Below are positions 7,992 to 16,365 of a stretch of DNA of 64,000 bases, piece by piece. The translations under genes and the position numbers were made by a program. Within the stretch, counting starts at the first letter, position 1, and every line of letters starts with the position of its first letter. Below the pieces are notes generated by a model. That model saw nothing but the letters and a program-made list of their open reading frames with translations, made no database searches and had not been told where the DNA came from. Source of the stretch: Pseudomonas sp. 8O (GTDB taxonomy: Bacteria; Pseudomonadota; Gammaproteobacteria; Pseudomonadales; Pseudomonadaceae); NCBI RefSeq assembly GCF_902506495.1, contig NZ_LR733265.1, forward strand, positions 188,098 to 252,097. Reading direction: 5' to 3'.

Positions 7992-8849
7992 TCAGTGCTG
8001 GCGCACGGGCGCGGGTTGCGGGTGCATCACCGCGCGGTGCCGTTCCTCCTCGAGAAACTTCATGATGATCGGCGCCACCGCTTCGGCGCGGGTCACCAGG
8101 AACAGGTGGCCGTCGTCGATCACGTGCAATTCGGCGTTGGGAATGCGCCAGGCCAGCAGACGCATGTTGATCAGCGGAATCAGCGGGTCGTCGTCGCCGG
8201 CCATCACCAGGGTCGGTTGGCGGATCTTGTGCAGCCAGTGGATGCTGGTCCAGCCGAGGCCGGCGAACAACTGCCAGTAGTAGCCCATCTTGCCGCCCGA
8301 GCGCACCTTGCTGGCATGCGCCATGGCCAGCTTGGGATCACGGCGGAAGGCACCGCCGTAGATGTCCGGGGCGATGCGCACGCCATAGGACGGCTGCACA
8401 TAACGTCGCGGGCTGGCCATGCGCCAGAGCACCTTGGGCTTGCCCGGCACCATCACCGCGCCGGCCGAGGTGGCGGCGAGGATCAGCTTCTTGCAGCGCT
8501 CGGGATAATCATGCGCGAACTGTTGCGCCAGGGCGCCGCCCCAGGACACGCCGATGGCATTGACCTGACCGTAGTCGAGGTAATCGAGCATGCGCGCCGC
8601 CAGCTTGGCCAGGCCAGGGAAGCGGTAGGGCGTAGCCGGCGTGGAGGAGCCGCCGACACCGGGTACGTCGAAGGCGATGATCTCCAGCTCTGGATCCAGG
8701 GCGGCGACGAAGGGCATCACCAGCTCCAGGTTGGCGCCAATGCCGTTGAAGATCAGCAGCGGCACCAACTGGCTGTTGCCTGGCCGCACCGCAGTGCGGA
8801 TGGTCTGCCCATCGAGATCGATGGTGCGGAATACGAATGGTTGCGGCAT
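7992..8849 (-). CDS. phaZ: Intracellular mcl-PHA depolymerase PhaZ
   Basis: An alpha/beta hydrolase of 285 residues that releases 3-hydroxyalkanoic acids from stored granules when carbon is short. The lipase box is GVSWGG with Ser102; Asp221 (GDDDPL) and His248 (DDGHLF) complete the triad, at the positions reported for Pseudomonas PhaZ. There is no signal peptide, consistent with action on internal granules. It lies between the two synthase genes in the same direction, so synthesis and breakdown are coupled in one transcript unit. Confidence 0.97.
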   Translation of the reverse strand: MPQPFVFRTIDLDGQTIRTAVRPGNSQLVPLLIFNGIGANLELVMPFVAALDPELEIIAFDVPGVGGSSTPATPYRFPGLAKLAARMLDYLDYGQVNAIGVSWGGALAQQFAHDYPERCKKLILAATSAGAVMVPGKPKVLWRMASPRRYVQPSYGVRIAPDIYGGAFRRDPKLAMAHASKVRSGGKMGYYWQLFAGLGWTSIHWLHKIRQPTLVMAGDDDPLIPLINMRLLAWRIPNAELHVIDDGHLFLVTRAEAVAPIIMKFLEEERHRAVMHPQPAPVRQH

Positions 8850-8990
8850 AGGCGCAGCCCCTGTGGAGTTGAGCGCTGGAGAGGGCCGTCCGGGCCGCCT
8901 CCAGGGTTACCAGGGGTTACCTGGTTCCACGCCGGTCAGACCGTCGTGGTGTGCGGCACTTCCCGGTGCCGCTGCGGTTGAAACTGAAAA

Positions 8991-10670
8991 TCAGCGTTCG
9001 TGTACATAGGTGCCCGGAGCGGCTTCGCCGGCCGGGAATTTCTTGTTGCCCAGCGCCCGTGGAGCATTCTTGGTTTCGCCCGAACGCTCGGCCAGCCAGG
9101 TTTGCCAGTGCAGCCACCAGGAGTCGGCGTGCTTGGTCGAGCTTTCCTGCCAGGCCTTCGGGTCCAGCGGCATCTCGCTGTTGGTCATGTAGCGCGCCTT
9201 GGGGTTGCCCGGCGGGTTGAGAATGCTCTGGATATGGCCGCTGTTGGACAGCACGAACTCGCACTTGCCGCCGAACAGGTGCGCCGACTTGTAGCAGGAA
9301 TCCCACGGCGTGATGTGGTCGGTGGTGCCGGCGACGACGAAGAAATCACAGGTGACCTGCTTCAGGTCAATCGGTGTGCCGCAGACTTCCAGCGCGCCCG
9401 GGCGGGTCAGCGGGTTGGTCTGGAACATGTCGATGAATTCGCCGTGCAGCGCGGCCGGCAGGCGCGTGGTGTCGTTGTTCCAGTAGAGGATGTCGAACAC
9501 CGGCGGCTCGTTGCCGAGCAGGTAGTTGTTGACCCAGTAGTTCCAGATCAGGTCGTTGGGGCGCATCCAGGCGAATACCTTGGCCATGTCGCTGCCTTCC
9601 AGCACGCCAGCCTGGTAGGAGCGGCGTTTGGCGGCTTCCAGGGTCTTCTCGTCGGCGAACAGGGCAACCTGGGTGTCGAGCTGGGTGTCGAGCACGCTGA
9701 CCAGCAGGGTCAGGGCGTTGACCTTCTGCTGGCCAAGCGCAGCGTAGTGGCCGAGCAGGGAAGCGGTGGTCAAGCCGCCGGAACAGGCGCCAAGCATGTT
9801 GACGTCCTTGCTGCCGGTGATGGCGCAGATCACGTCGATGGCTTCCTTGAGCGCCTCGATGTAAGTGGACAGGCCCCACTCGCGCTGTGCCTTGGTCGGG
9901 TTGCGCCAGCTGACCACGAAGGTCTGTACCTGGCTGCGCAACAGGAAGCGCGCCAGGCTCTTGTCCGGCGACAGGTCGAATATGTAGAACTTGTTGATCT
10001 GCGGTGGCACCACCAGCAGCGGGCGCTCGTGCACGCTCTCGGTGATCGGCTTGTACTGGATCAGTTCCAGCACGTCGTTGCGGAACACCACGGCACCGTC
10101 GGTGGTGGCCAGGTTCTTGCCGACCTCGAAGGCCTCCATGTTCACCTGGCTGGGCATGCCACCGTTGTGCACCATGTCCTTGGCCAGATGCGATAGACCG
10201 TCGAGCAGGCTCTTGCCGCCGGTTTCGAAGAAGCGTTTGACTGCGGCCGGGTTGGCCATGCTGTTGGATGGGGCCATGGCTTCGGTCATCAGGTTGATGA
10301 CGAAGTGGCCGCGACTGGCATCCTGCTCGGACAGCGAGCTGTGCTCGATCCAGTCGTGCAGTTCCTTGCGCCAGGCCAGGTAGCTCTGCAGGTAGCGGCG
10401 ATACAGCGGGTTCTGGCTCCAGGCCGGATCGGTGAAGCGGCGGTCACCATCTTCGGGCGTGAGCGCGGACTGGCCGAGCATGACGTTCTTCAGTTCAAGG
10501 CCGAAATGGGCGACGTGCTTGGCGCTGTGGAAGGGTTGCTTGAGCGCCTGAGAGAGAACCATGCGGGCAGAGGTCAGGAGATCCTTGCCGCGGATACCAA
10601 TCACCGGGTTGAGTCCCAGGGTGTTTTCCGAGGCCTGGCGTTTCAGGTCTTCGTTATTCTTATCACTCAT
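8991..10670 (-). CDS. phaC1: Class II PHA synthase PhaC1
   Basis: The first and usually main medium-chain-length PHA synthase, 559 residues, the same length as in P. aeruginosa. The catalytic triad is Cys296 (LGACSGGL), Asp451 (GTTDHITPWD) and His479 (SNSGHIQS). It shares its architecture throughout with PhaC2. The start MSDKNNEDLKRQASENTLGL is standard. A good sigma-54 -24/-12 element lies about 130 bases upstream, which fits control by nitrogen or carbon state. PhaZ follows after 141 bases that hold a GC hairpin without a T-run. Confidence 0.97.
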   Translation of the reverse strand: MSDKNNEDLKRQASENTLGLNPVIGIRGKDLLTSARMVLSQALKQPFHSAKHVAHFGLELKNVMLGQSALTPEDGDRRFTDPAWSQNPLYRRYLQSYLAWRKELHDWIEHSSLSEQDASRGHFVINLMTEAMAPSNSMANPAAVKRFFETGGKSLLDGLSHLAKDMVHNGGMPSQVNMEAFEVGKNLATTDGAVVFRNDVLELIQYKPITESVHERPLLVVPPQINKFYIFDLSPDKSLARFLLRSQVQTFVVSWRNPTKAQREWGLSTYIEALKEAIDVICAITGSKDVNMLGACSGGLTTASLLGHYAALGQQKVNALTLLVSVLDTQLDTQVALFADEKTLEAAKRRSYQAGVLEGSDMAKVFAWMRPNDLIWNYWVNNYLLGNEPPVFDILYWNNDTTRLPAALHGEFIDMFQTNPLTRPGALEVCGTPIDLKQVTCDFFVVAGTTDHITPWDSCYKSAHLFGGKCEFVLSNSGHIQSILNPPGNPKARYMTNSEMPLDPKAWQESSTKHADSWWLHWQTWLAERSGETKNAPRALGNKKFPAGEAAPGTYVHER

Positions 10671-10799
10671 CTACGACGCTCCATTGTCCTGAGACGAATA
10701 CCGGCCTGCGAGGGCGCACGGCGACACAGGGCCAGGTACTGCTCGGGTTACCGGGGGCGGATCGAGTCCGCGTATTTCGTTGCACCTGGCACAGCCAAA

Positions 10800-10815
10800 T
10801 GCAGGGAACCTGCCA
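10800..10815 (-). promoter_or_regulatory. phaC1: Sigma-54 promoter candidate for phaC1
   Basis: On the minus strand the sequence reads TGGCAGGTTCCCTGCA: GG and GC separated by exactly 10 bases, against the consensus TGGCAC-N5-TTGCA. Transcription would start near 10789, giving a leader of about 119 bases before the phaC1 ATG. RpoN dependence of class II PHA synthase genes is known in some pseudomonads. No activator site was recognised upstream. Confidence 0.55.
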
Positions 10816-10966
10816 GTTCCTTGGTTACCCGAGTTTGTGAAGTTAAGCAAGCTGCTCGATGGCGCAGGAGTATGCCGCGATAGATTAGAAAACTCGCCCT
10901 AACTGTCGTTAACATGGTCGGTGGGGGATGCGCCGAGCGCTCTGCGGCAAGGGTTTTCCTGTTACC

Positions 10967-11338
10967 TCAGAGCATCAGGCGCACGACCGATTCGCTGGGG
11001 TCGCGGGATTTCCCGGCGGCGCTGAGCTGCGCCAGATAGTCGGCCCAGAGCTGGTCATGACGGGTGGCCAGTTCGTGCAGGTATTCCCAGGTGAACAGGC
11101 CGCTGTCATGGCCGTCGTCGAAGCACAGTTTCAGTGCATAGTTGCCGGCCGGTTCTATGCGCTCCAGGCCGACGTTGAGCTTGCCGGTCTGCAGAATCGG
11201 TTTGCCATGCCCCTGCACCTCGGCCGAGGGCGAATGCACACGCAGGAACTCGGCGCTGAGCTGATAGCTCTGCTCGCCGTAGCGCAGCTCCAGGGTTTTC
11301 GATGCCTTGTGCAGTTTGATCGCGCTGGGGATGGGCAT
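10967..11338 (-). CDS. DUF971 family protein
   Basis: A 123-residue protein with one DUF971 domain, the fold of the N-terminal part of gamma-butyrobetaine hydroxylase. Conserved features are the LRYGEQSYQLSAEFLRVHSP segment and NYALKLCFDDGHDSGLFTW, in which His/Asp/Cys residues may hold metal. The function is not established; relatives have been tied to iron-sulfur protein maturation. The start is the ATG at 11338 (MPIPSAIKLHK); the longer frame runs through the repeat and into hslU. It lies between hslU and phaC1, as in other pseudomonads, in the same direction as hslVU. Confidence 0.85.
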   Translation of the reverse strand: MPIPSAIKLHKASKTLELRYGEQSYQLSAEFLRVHSPSAEVQGHGKPILQTGKLNVGLERIEPAGNYALKLCFDDGHDSGLFTWEYLHELATRHDQLWADYLAQLSAAGKSRDPSESVVRLML

Positions 11339-11357
11339 GCTCGGCTCCTGAAACGAT

Positions 11358-11416
11358 GTAGCCCGGATGCAATCCGGGACGCTGTGGTGAACGTCCCCGG
11401 ATTTCATCCGGGCTAC
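11358..11416. repeat. REP-like inverted repeat after hslU
   Basis: GTAGCCCGGATGCAATCCGG.. (11358-11378) and ..GGATTTCATCCGGGCTAC (11396-11416) are inverted copies of a very common Pseudomonas repeat, with a 17-base loop. Each arm is itself a small hairpin (CCGGAT/ATCCGG). It fills the space between hslU and the DUF971 gene. Confidence 0.7.
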
Positions 11417-11420
11417 GGGC

Positions 11421-12761
11421 TTACAGAATATAACGCGACAGGTCTTCGTCCTGTGCCAGCTCGCCCAGGTGACCGTTGACGTAAGCCGCGTCGATACGGA
11501 TCGCCTCGCCGTTCTGCTGGCCCGCCAGGTCGCCGGCACTGAAGGACACCTCCTCCAGCAGGCGCTCTAGCAGCGTGTGCAGGCGGCGGGCGCCGATGTT
11601 TTCGGTCTTCTCGTTGACCTGCCAGGCGATCTCGGCCAGACGCTTGATGCCGTCTTCGGCGAACTCGATGTTCAAACCCTCGGTCTGCAGCAGTGCACTG
11701 TACTGCTCGGTGAGCGAGGCATGTGGCTCGCTGAGAATGCGCTCGAAGTCCTGCGGGCTCAGGGCTTTGAGCTCGACGCGGATCGGCAGGCGACCCTGCA
11801 GTTCAGGCACCAGATCGCTGGGTTTGCTCAGGTGGAAGGCGCCGCTGGCGATGAAAAGGATATGGTCGGTCTTGACCATGCCCAGCTTGGTGTTGACCGT
11901 GCAGCCTTCGATCAGCGGCAGCAAATCGCGCTGCACGCCCTCGCGGGAAACGTCGGCGCCGCCGGTGTTGCCGCGCTTGGCCACCTTATCAATCTCGTCG
12001 ATGAAGACGATGCCGTGCTGCTCGACCGCTTCCAACGCGCGGGCCTTGAGCTCTTCCTCGTTGACCAGGCGCGCGGCTTCCTCGTCGCGTACCAGCTTCA
12101 GCGCGTCGGCGACCTTGAGCTTGCGGCTCTTCTTCTTGCCCTTGCCCATGCTGGAGAACAGGTTCTGCAACTGGTTGGTCATTTCCTCCATGCCCGGTGG
12201 GGTCATGATCTCCACGCCCATGGGCGCGTCGGCCACTTCGATGTCGATTTCCTTGTCGTTCAACTGACCTTCGCGCAGGCGCTTGCGGAACAGCTGACGG
12301 GTATTGGAGTCCTCGCTGCGCACCGGCTCGTCGCCGAAACCCTGGCGCGCGGGTGGCAACAGGGCATCGAGGATGCGCTCCTCGGCCGCATCTTCGGCGC
12401 GATGGCGGACCTTGGTGATTTCCTGCTCACGGAGCATTTTCACCGCTGCATCGGCCAGGTCGCGGATGATCGATTCGACATCGCGGCCGACATAGCCGAC
12501 CTCGGTGAACTTGGTGGCTTCCACTTTCAGGAACGGCGCATTGGCCAGCTTGGCCAGACGACGGGCGATCTCGGTCTTGCCGACGCCGGTCGGGCCGATC
12601 ATCAGGATGTTCTTCGGCGTGACTTCCTGGCGCAGTTCGGCCGGCAGCTGCATGCGCCGCCAGCGGTTGCGCAGGGCGATGGCCACGGCGCGCTTGGCGT
12701 CGTCCTGGCCGATGATGTGGCGGTTGAGTTCGTGGACGATCTCGCGGGGCGTCATGGACAT
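11421..12761 (-). CDS. hslU: HslU, unfoldase ATPase of the HslUV protease
   Basis: AAA+ ATPase of 446 residues that unfolds substrates and threads them into HslV. The Walker A motif GPTGVGKT is at residues 56-63, Walker B is [10 protein letters not shown], and the C-terminal end LSRYIL is the tail that docks into HslV pockets and activates it. The I-domain lies between about residues 110 and 240, with the usual [17 protein letters not shown]. The conserved [17 protein letters not shown] follows Walker A. It is downstream of hslV, but 248 bases holding a repeat element separate them, unlike the usual tight hslVU pair. Confidence 0.98.
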   Translation of the reverse strand: MSMTPREIVHELNRHIIGQDDAKRAVAIALRNRWRRMQLPAELRQEVTPKNILMIGPTGVGKTEIARRLAKLANAPFLKVEATKFTEVGYVGRDVESIIRDLADAAVKMLREQEITKVRHRAEDAAEERILDALLPPARQGFGDEPVRSEDSNTRQLFRKRLREGQLNDKEIDIEVADAPMGVEIMTPPGMEEMTNQLQNLFSSMGKGKKKSRKLKVADALKLVRDEEAARLVNEEELKARALEAVEQHGIVFIDEIDKVAKRGNTGGADVSREGVQRDLLPLIEGCTVNTKLGMVKTDHILFIASGAFHLSKPSDLVPELQGRLPIRVELKALSPQDFERILSEPHASLTEQYSALLQTEGLNIEFAEDGIKRLAEIAWQVNEKTENIGARRLHTLLERLLEEVSFSAGDLAGQQNGEAIRIDAAYVNGHLGELAQDEDLSRYIL

Positions 12762-12814
12762 GGAATTTGGCTCGCTATCGAATCTATGAAAAAAATGGAC
12801 GCTTGGGGCTCTCT

Positions 12815-13000
12815 AAAAACGTAGGCGAGGCAGTCAGCGCAAGGCGGAAACAGGCGAGGAACGGTCGGAGTGGCGGTCGACTTTACTGTTGTAAATGAGC
12901 ATTACTCGCTCCGCTCGCCCTTCGGGCCGTCTTGCAGACGTTCTCACTTCGCTCGTCCGAGCCTGTTTTCAACGCGGCGATGACAACGCAGGTAGTTTTT
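12815..13000 (-). repeat. Dispersed repeat between hslV and hslU (copy 1)
   Basis: The plus strand reads AAAAACGTAGGCGAGGCAG at its left end, TTGTAAATGAGCATT in the middle and ACAACGCAGGTAGTTTTT at its right end. The same three blocks occur in inverse orientation at 13641-13760, on the other side of hslV. It holds no coding frame with recognisable product and has GC-rich inner hairpins (CGCTCGCCCTTCGGGCC). It looks like a short non-autonomous dispersed element. Confidence 0.7.
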
Positions 13001-13009
13001 AGATAGGCC

Positions 13010-13540
13010 TCACTCGGGGGCGTCCAGTTCCTCGATGGTCTGGTGATGATTGGTGAAGACGCAGATGTCGCCGGCGATGCCGAGTGCAGTCTGCGCTATC
13101 TCGAGGGCGGACAGGTCAGTCTTCATCAGCAGGGCGCGCGCGGCGGCCTGGGCGAAGTTGCCGCCGGAACCCATTGCGATCAGGCCTTCCTCGGGTTCGA
13201 CGACGTCGCCGTTGCCGGTGATGATCAGCGAGGCGTCTTTGTTGGCTACTGCCAGCATGGCTTCCAGGCGGCTCAGGCTGCGGTCGGTACGCCAGTCCTT
13301 GGCCAGTTCGACGGCGGCGCGGACCAGATGGCCCTGGTGTTTTTCCAGTTGGCCTTCGAAGCGTTCGAACAGGGTGAAGGCATCGGCGGTGGCACCGGCG
13401 AAACCAGCCAGCACCTGGCCGTGGTAGAGGCGGCGCACCTTCTTGGCGTTGCCCTTCATGACGGTGTTGCCGAGGGAAACCTGGCCGTCGCCAGCCATCA
13501 CGACCTTGCCGTGGCGGCGCACTGAAACGATGGTGGTCAA
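13010..13540 (-). CDS. hslV: HslV, peptidase of the HslUV protease
   Basis: Proteasome-like peptidase of 176 residues. After removal of the initiator Met, Thr2 of [20 protein letters not shown] is the N-terminal nucleophile. The family blocks [20 protein letters not shown] and [20 protein letters not shown] are present. Twelve copies form a double ring in the cytoplasm capped by HslU. The gene is bracketed by inverted copies of the same repeat element, which separate it from hslU downstream and from the SPOR gene upstream; an inversion between them would flip hslV alone. Confidence 0.98.
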   Translation of the reverse strand: MTTIVSVRRHGKVVMAGDGQVSLGNTVMKGNAKKVRRLYHGQVLAGFAGATADAFTLFERFEGQLEKHQGHLVRAAVELAKDWRTDRSLSRLEAMLAVANKDASLIITGNGDVVEPEEGLIAMGSGGNFAQAAARALLMKTDLSALEIAQTALGIAGDICVFTNHHQTIEELDAPE

Positions 13541-13640
13541 GGGTGAATCTCCACGCTGCGGGGCGAACTTGCCCGGATGGAAACTCAGATGGGGTGCCCG
13601 CCGCGGCTTTTCAACCGGCGACGGGTTTAACAGGCTGTTG

Positions 13641-13760
13641 AAAAACTACCTGCGTTGTCTGGCCGTCGTTAAAAACAGCCTCAAAATGCTCATTTACAAC
13701 GCGTAAACTGCGCTTTTTCGGCTATTTTTGCCTCGGCCAGCCTGCCTCGCCTACGTTTTT
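13641..13760 (+). repeat. Dispersed repeat upstream of hslV (copy 2, inverted)
   Basis: It reads AAAAACTACCTGCGTTGT at the left end, AATGCTCATTTACAA in the middle and CTGCCTCGCCTACGTTTTT at the right end, the inverse complements of the blocks in the copy at 12815-13000. The inner parts differ in sequence and length (about 120 against 186 bases). It sits between the SPOR gene stop and hslV. Confidence 0.7.
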
Positions 13761-13778
13761 CAACGGCCTGTCAGGCGA

Positions 13779-14453
13779 TCAGCGGACCTGGCGCTGCTGT
13801 AACAGCAGGTTGCTGAAGCCGCCGGCTGCCAGGGTCTTCTGTGCGCTGGCCAGTTGCTCGCGGCTGGCGAAGGGGCCGACCAAGACGCGGTGCCAGGTTT
13901 CCTCGCGCACCTTGCCGGTTTCCACGCGTACATTCTGGCCGAGCAGGATGATCTGCGCGCGCAGGCCGTCGGCGTCATCGCGTTTGCGGAACGAGCCGGC
14001 CTGCAGGAAGAACTGCGTGGTGACCGGCGCGTTGGCCAGCACGGGTGGTGGGGGCGGCGGCACCTGGCCGTTGAGCGCGGCCTCGGCGCGGGCAGTGTCA
14101 ATCTTCGCCGCCTCTTCCGGGGTGACCGGCTTTTGCTCAGGCACGGGTGGTGGCGTTTCTTCCAGGGCCTGCGGCAGGATCACTTCCGACTCCGGCAGCA
14201 GGGTGTAGAAGTCGTACTTGGGCCTGGATGGCTCGGGTTGCGTCGGCTTCGGCTCGGGCTTGGTGCTGCGCACCTGTTCGCCCTTGTCGCGCTTGATCTC
14301 GTCACGGCCCGGTTCGAGGCTGAACAGGAACATGAAGAAACCGCCGACCACCAGACCGCAAGCCAGCCAGATCCAGCCCGGTACGGGCTTCTTCGCCGGG
14401 ACCTGATAGCGACTGGCGCCGCGTTTCGGCGCCGGCTTCTTGCGCGCTGCCAT
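13779..14453 (-). CDS. SPOR-domain membrane protein (FtsN-like)
   Basis: A 224-residue inner membrane protein. A basic cytoplasmic tail (MAARKKPAPKRGASRYQ) is followed by one helix around residues 26-46 (WIWLACGLVVGGFFMFLFSL). A Pro-rich linker runs to about residue 145, and a C-terminal SPOR domain (FFLQAGSFRKRDDADGLRAQ, then WHRVLVGPFAS) binds denuded peptidoglycan at the division site. The layout matches FtsN-type proteins. Its ATG directly abuts the argS stop codon (14451-14456), so the two are translated from one message. Confidence 0.88.
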   Translation of the reverse strand: MAARKKPAPKRGASRYQVPAKKPVPGWIWLACGLVVGGFFMFLFSLEPGRDEIKRDKGEQVRSTKPEPKPTQPEPSRPKYDFYTLLPESEVILPQALEETPPPVPEQKPVTPEEAAKIDTARAEAALNGQVPPPPPPVLANAPVTTQFFLQAGSFRKRDDADGLRAQIILLGQNVRVETGKVREETWHRVLVGPFASREQLASAQKTLAAGGFSNLLLQQRQVR

Positions 14454-16193
14454 TTACATCCGCTCCAGAGTTTCCAGGCCGAGCAGCTCCAGACCTTGCT
14501 TGAGCGTGCGACCGGTCAGGGCAGCCAGGCGCAGACGGCTGTCACGGGTGACTTCGTCCTCGGCACTCAGGATCGGGCAGTTTTCGTAGAAGCTGGAGAA
14601 CAGGCCGGCGAGATCGTAAAGATAGCTGCAGAGCATGTGCGGCGTACCCTTGTCGGCGACGTTGCCGAGCAGTTCGTTGAACTGCGCCAGCTTGGCAGCC
14701 AGGGCTTGTTCCTGCTCGGCGACCAGGGTGATCTGCCCGCCGATCTCGTCCACGCCCTTGCCCAGCTTGCGGAACACGCCGGCCACGCGGGTATAGGCGT
14801 ACAGCAAGTAGGGCGCGGTGTTGCCCTCGAAGCTGAGCATCAGGTCGAAGTTGAAGCTGTAGTCGCTGGTGCGGTGCTTGGACAGGTCGGCGTATTTCAC
14901 CGAAGCGATGCCCACCACGCGGGCGATTCTGCGCAGCTCGTCTTCGGCCAGGTCTGGGTTCTTGTCCTTGACCAGGCTGTAGGCGCGCTGTTCGGCTTCG
15001 TCGAGCAGGTGCACCAGCTTCACGGTGCCGCCGTCGCGGGTCTTGAACGGGCGGCCGTCCGGGCCGTTCATGGTGCCGAAGCCCATGTGCTCCATTTCCA
15101 TGTTGGCAGGTACGAAACCGGCCAGGCGTGCGCAGGCGAAGACCATCTGGAAGTGCAAGGCCTGGCGCTGGTCGACGAAGTACAGCACGCGGTCGGCCTT
15201 GAGCGTGCCAGCGCGGTAGCGGGTCGCAGCGAGGTCCGTGGTGGCGTACAGGTAGCCGCCGCCAGCCTTCTGCACGATCAGCGGCAGCGGGTTGCCTTCG
15301 GCATTCTTGAACGCGTCCATGAATACGCACTGCGCGCCGTTGTCTTCGGTCAGCAGACCCTTGGCGGCGAGGTCGGCGACTACCTGTGGCAGGTCGTCGT
15401 TGTAGGCACTCTCGCCCTTGACGTCGGCCATGCTCAGCTTGACGCCGAGACGGTCATAGAGCGCCTGGCAGTGCGACAGGGAAATGTCGTTGAAACGGTG
15501 CCACAGGCGCAGGCACTCGGCGTCGCCGGCCTGCAGCTGCACCACCAGCTCGCGGGCGCGGTCGGCGAACTCAGGGGATTCGTCGAAGCGCTTCTTGGCG
15601 GCGCGGTAGAAACCTTCCAGGTCGGCCAACTCGCTTTCGGCGGCGGTCGGGTTTTCCTGCATGTAGGCCAGCAGCATGCCGAACTGGGTGCCCCAGTCAC
15701 CGACGTGGTTCTGGCGGATCACCGTGTCGCCGAGGAACTCCAGTACGCGCGCCACGCTGTCGCCGATGATGGTCGAGCGCAGGTGGCCGACATGCATTTC
15801 CTTGGCCAGGTTGGGCGCCGACAGGTCGACCACCACGCGCTGCGCCGGGCCGTTCTTGCGCACGCCGAGCCTGGCATCGGCCAGTGCAGCTTCCAGGCGC
15901 TGGGCCAGGGCATCACTGTTCTGGAAGAAGTTGAGAAAACCGGGGCCGGCGATTTCCACCTTGGTGATCTGCTCATCGGCCGGCAGGGCTGCGATGAGTT
16001 TTTCGGCCAGGTCGCGCGGCTTCATGCCGGCGGGTTTGGCCAGCATCATGGCGATGTTGCTGGCGAAGTCACCGTGGCTCTTGTCCTTGGTGTTCTCCAC
16101 CTGGATGGCCGGCGTCAGGCCGGCAGGCAGCACGCCTTCGGCGGTTAGGCGGTCGAGGGCTTGCTGGATCAGGTGGCGAATGCTGTCTTTCAT
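14454..16193 (-). CDS. argS: Arginyl-tRNA synthetase
   Basis: Charges tRNA-Arg. It is a class I synthetase of 579 residues. The ATP-binding HIGH motif appears as HVGH within [17 protein letters not shown]. The arginine-specific N-terminal domain covers residues 1-110 ([16 protein letters not shown]), and the C-terminal helical anticodon domain has [15 protein letters not shown]. It lacks a classical KMSKS, as many ArgS do. The start is the ATG at 16193, where family similarity begins; the longer upstream frame crosses a repeat-containing spacer and is not credible. Confidence 0.98.
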   Translation of the reverse strand: MKDSIRHLIQQALDRLTAEGVLPAGLTPAIQVENTKDKSHGDFASNIAMMLAKPAGMKPRDLAEKLIAALPADEQITKVEIAGPGFLNFFQNSDALAQRLEAALADARLGVRKNGPAQRVVVDLSAPNLAKEMHVGHLRSTIIGDSVARVLEFLGDTVIRQNHVGDWGTQFGMLLAYMQENPTAAESELADLEGFYRAAKKRFDESPEFADRARELVVQLQAGDAECLRLWHRFNDISLSHCQALYDRLGVKLSMADVKGESAYNDDLPQVVADLAAKGLLTEDNGAQCVFMDAFKNAEGNPLPLIVQKAGGGYLYATTDLAATRYRAGTLKADRVLYFVDQRQALHFQMVFACARLAGFVPANMEMEHMGFGTMNGPDGRPFKTRDGGTVKLVHLLDEAEQRAYSLVKDKNPDLAEDELRRIARVVGIASVKYADLSKHRTSDYSFNFDLMLSFEGNTAPYLLYAYTRVAGVFRKLGKGVDEIGGQITLVAEQEQALAAKLAQFNELLGNVADKGTPHMLCSYLYDLAGLFSSFYENCPILSAEDEVTRDSRLRLAALTGRTLKQGLELLGLETLERM

Positions 16194-16271
16194 GTTCGGC
16201 TCGGGTTGCCTTGGGGCTTTGGTCGAAAACTGCGCATTATAAGAGCAGCTACAAGCTGCAAGCCATAACTT

Positions 16272-16343
16272 GTAGGGTGCGCCATGCGCACCAAGGGTTG
16301 CCTGGTTGCGAATCGAGCAGCGGATGCGCACGGCGCACCCTAC
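16272..16343. repeat. Inverted repeat between priA and argS
   Basis: GTAGGGTGCGCCATGCGCACC (16272-16292) and GGATGCGCACGGCGCACCCTAC (ending 16343) are inverted copies separated by about 30 bases. They match the TAGGGTGCGC dispersed repeats of Pseudomonas and fill much of the 172-base spacer between the priA stop and the argS start. Confidence 0.6.
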
Positions 16344-16365
16344 GGTTCGGCGAAGCGGTGGTGCG

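Noticed and set aside
8953..8972. GCGGCAC/GTGCCGC hairpin between phaC1 and phaZ as a terminator
   Set aside because: The stem is perfect but no T-run follows on the minus strand. It may slow transcription, but calling it an intrinsic terminator is not justified.
10785..10805. Plus-strand TGGCACAGCCAAATGCA as a sigma-54 promoter
   Set aside because: GG and GC are 11 bases apart instead of 10, and it points away from phaC1 towards no plus-strand gene. The minus-strand element at 10800-10815 has correct spacing.
12815..13760. The pair of repeats around hslV as ends of a transposon carrying hslV
   Set aside because: No transposase or target duplication is visible, and hslV is a conserved core gene in its normal place next to hslU. 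The repeats are better seen as independent small elements.
13854..16148. A 764-codon plus-strand frame across the SPOR gene and argS
   Set aside because: Both genes on the other strand are certain, and this product has low-complexity composition of the shadow type. No ribosome site or domain supports it.
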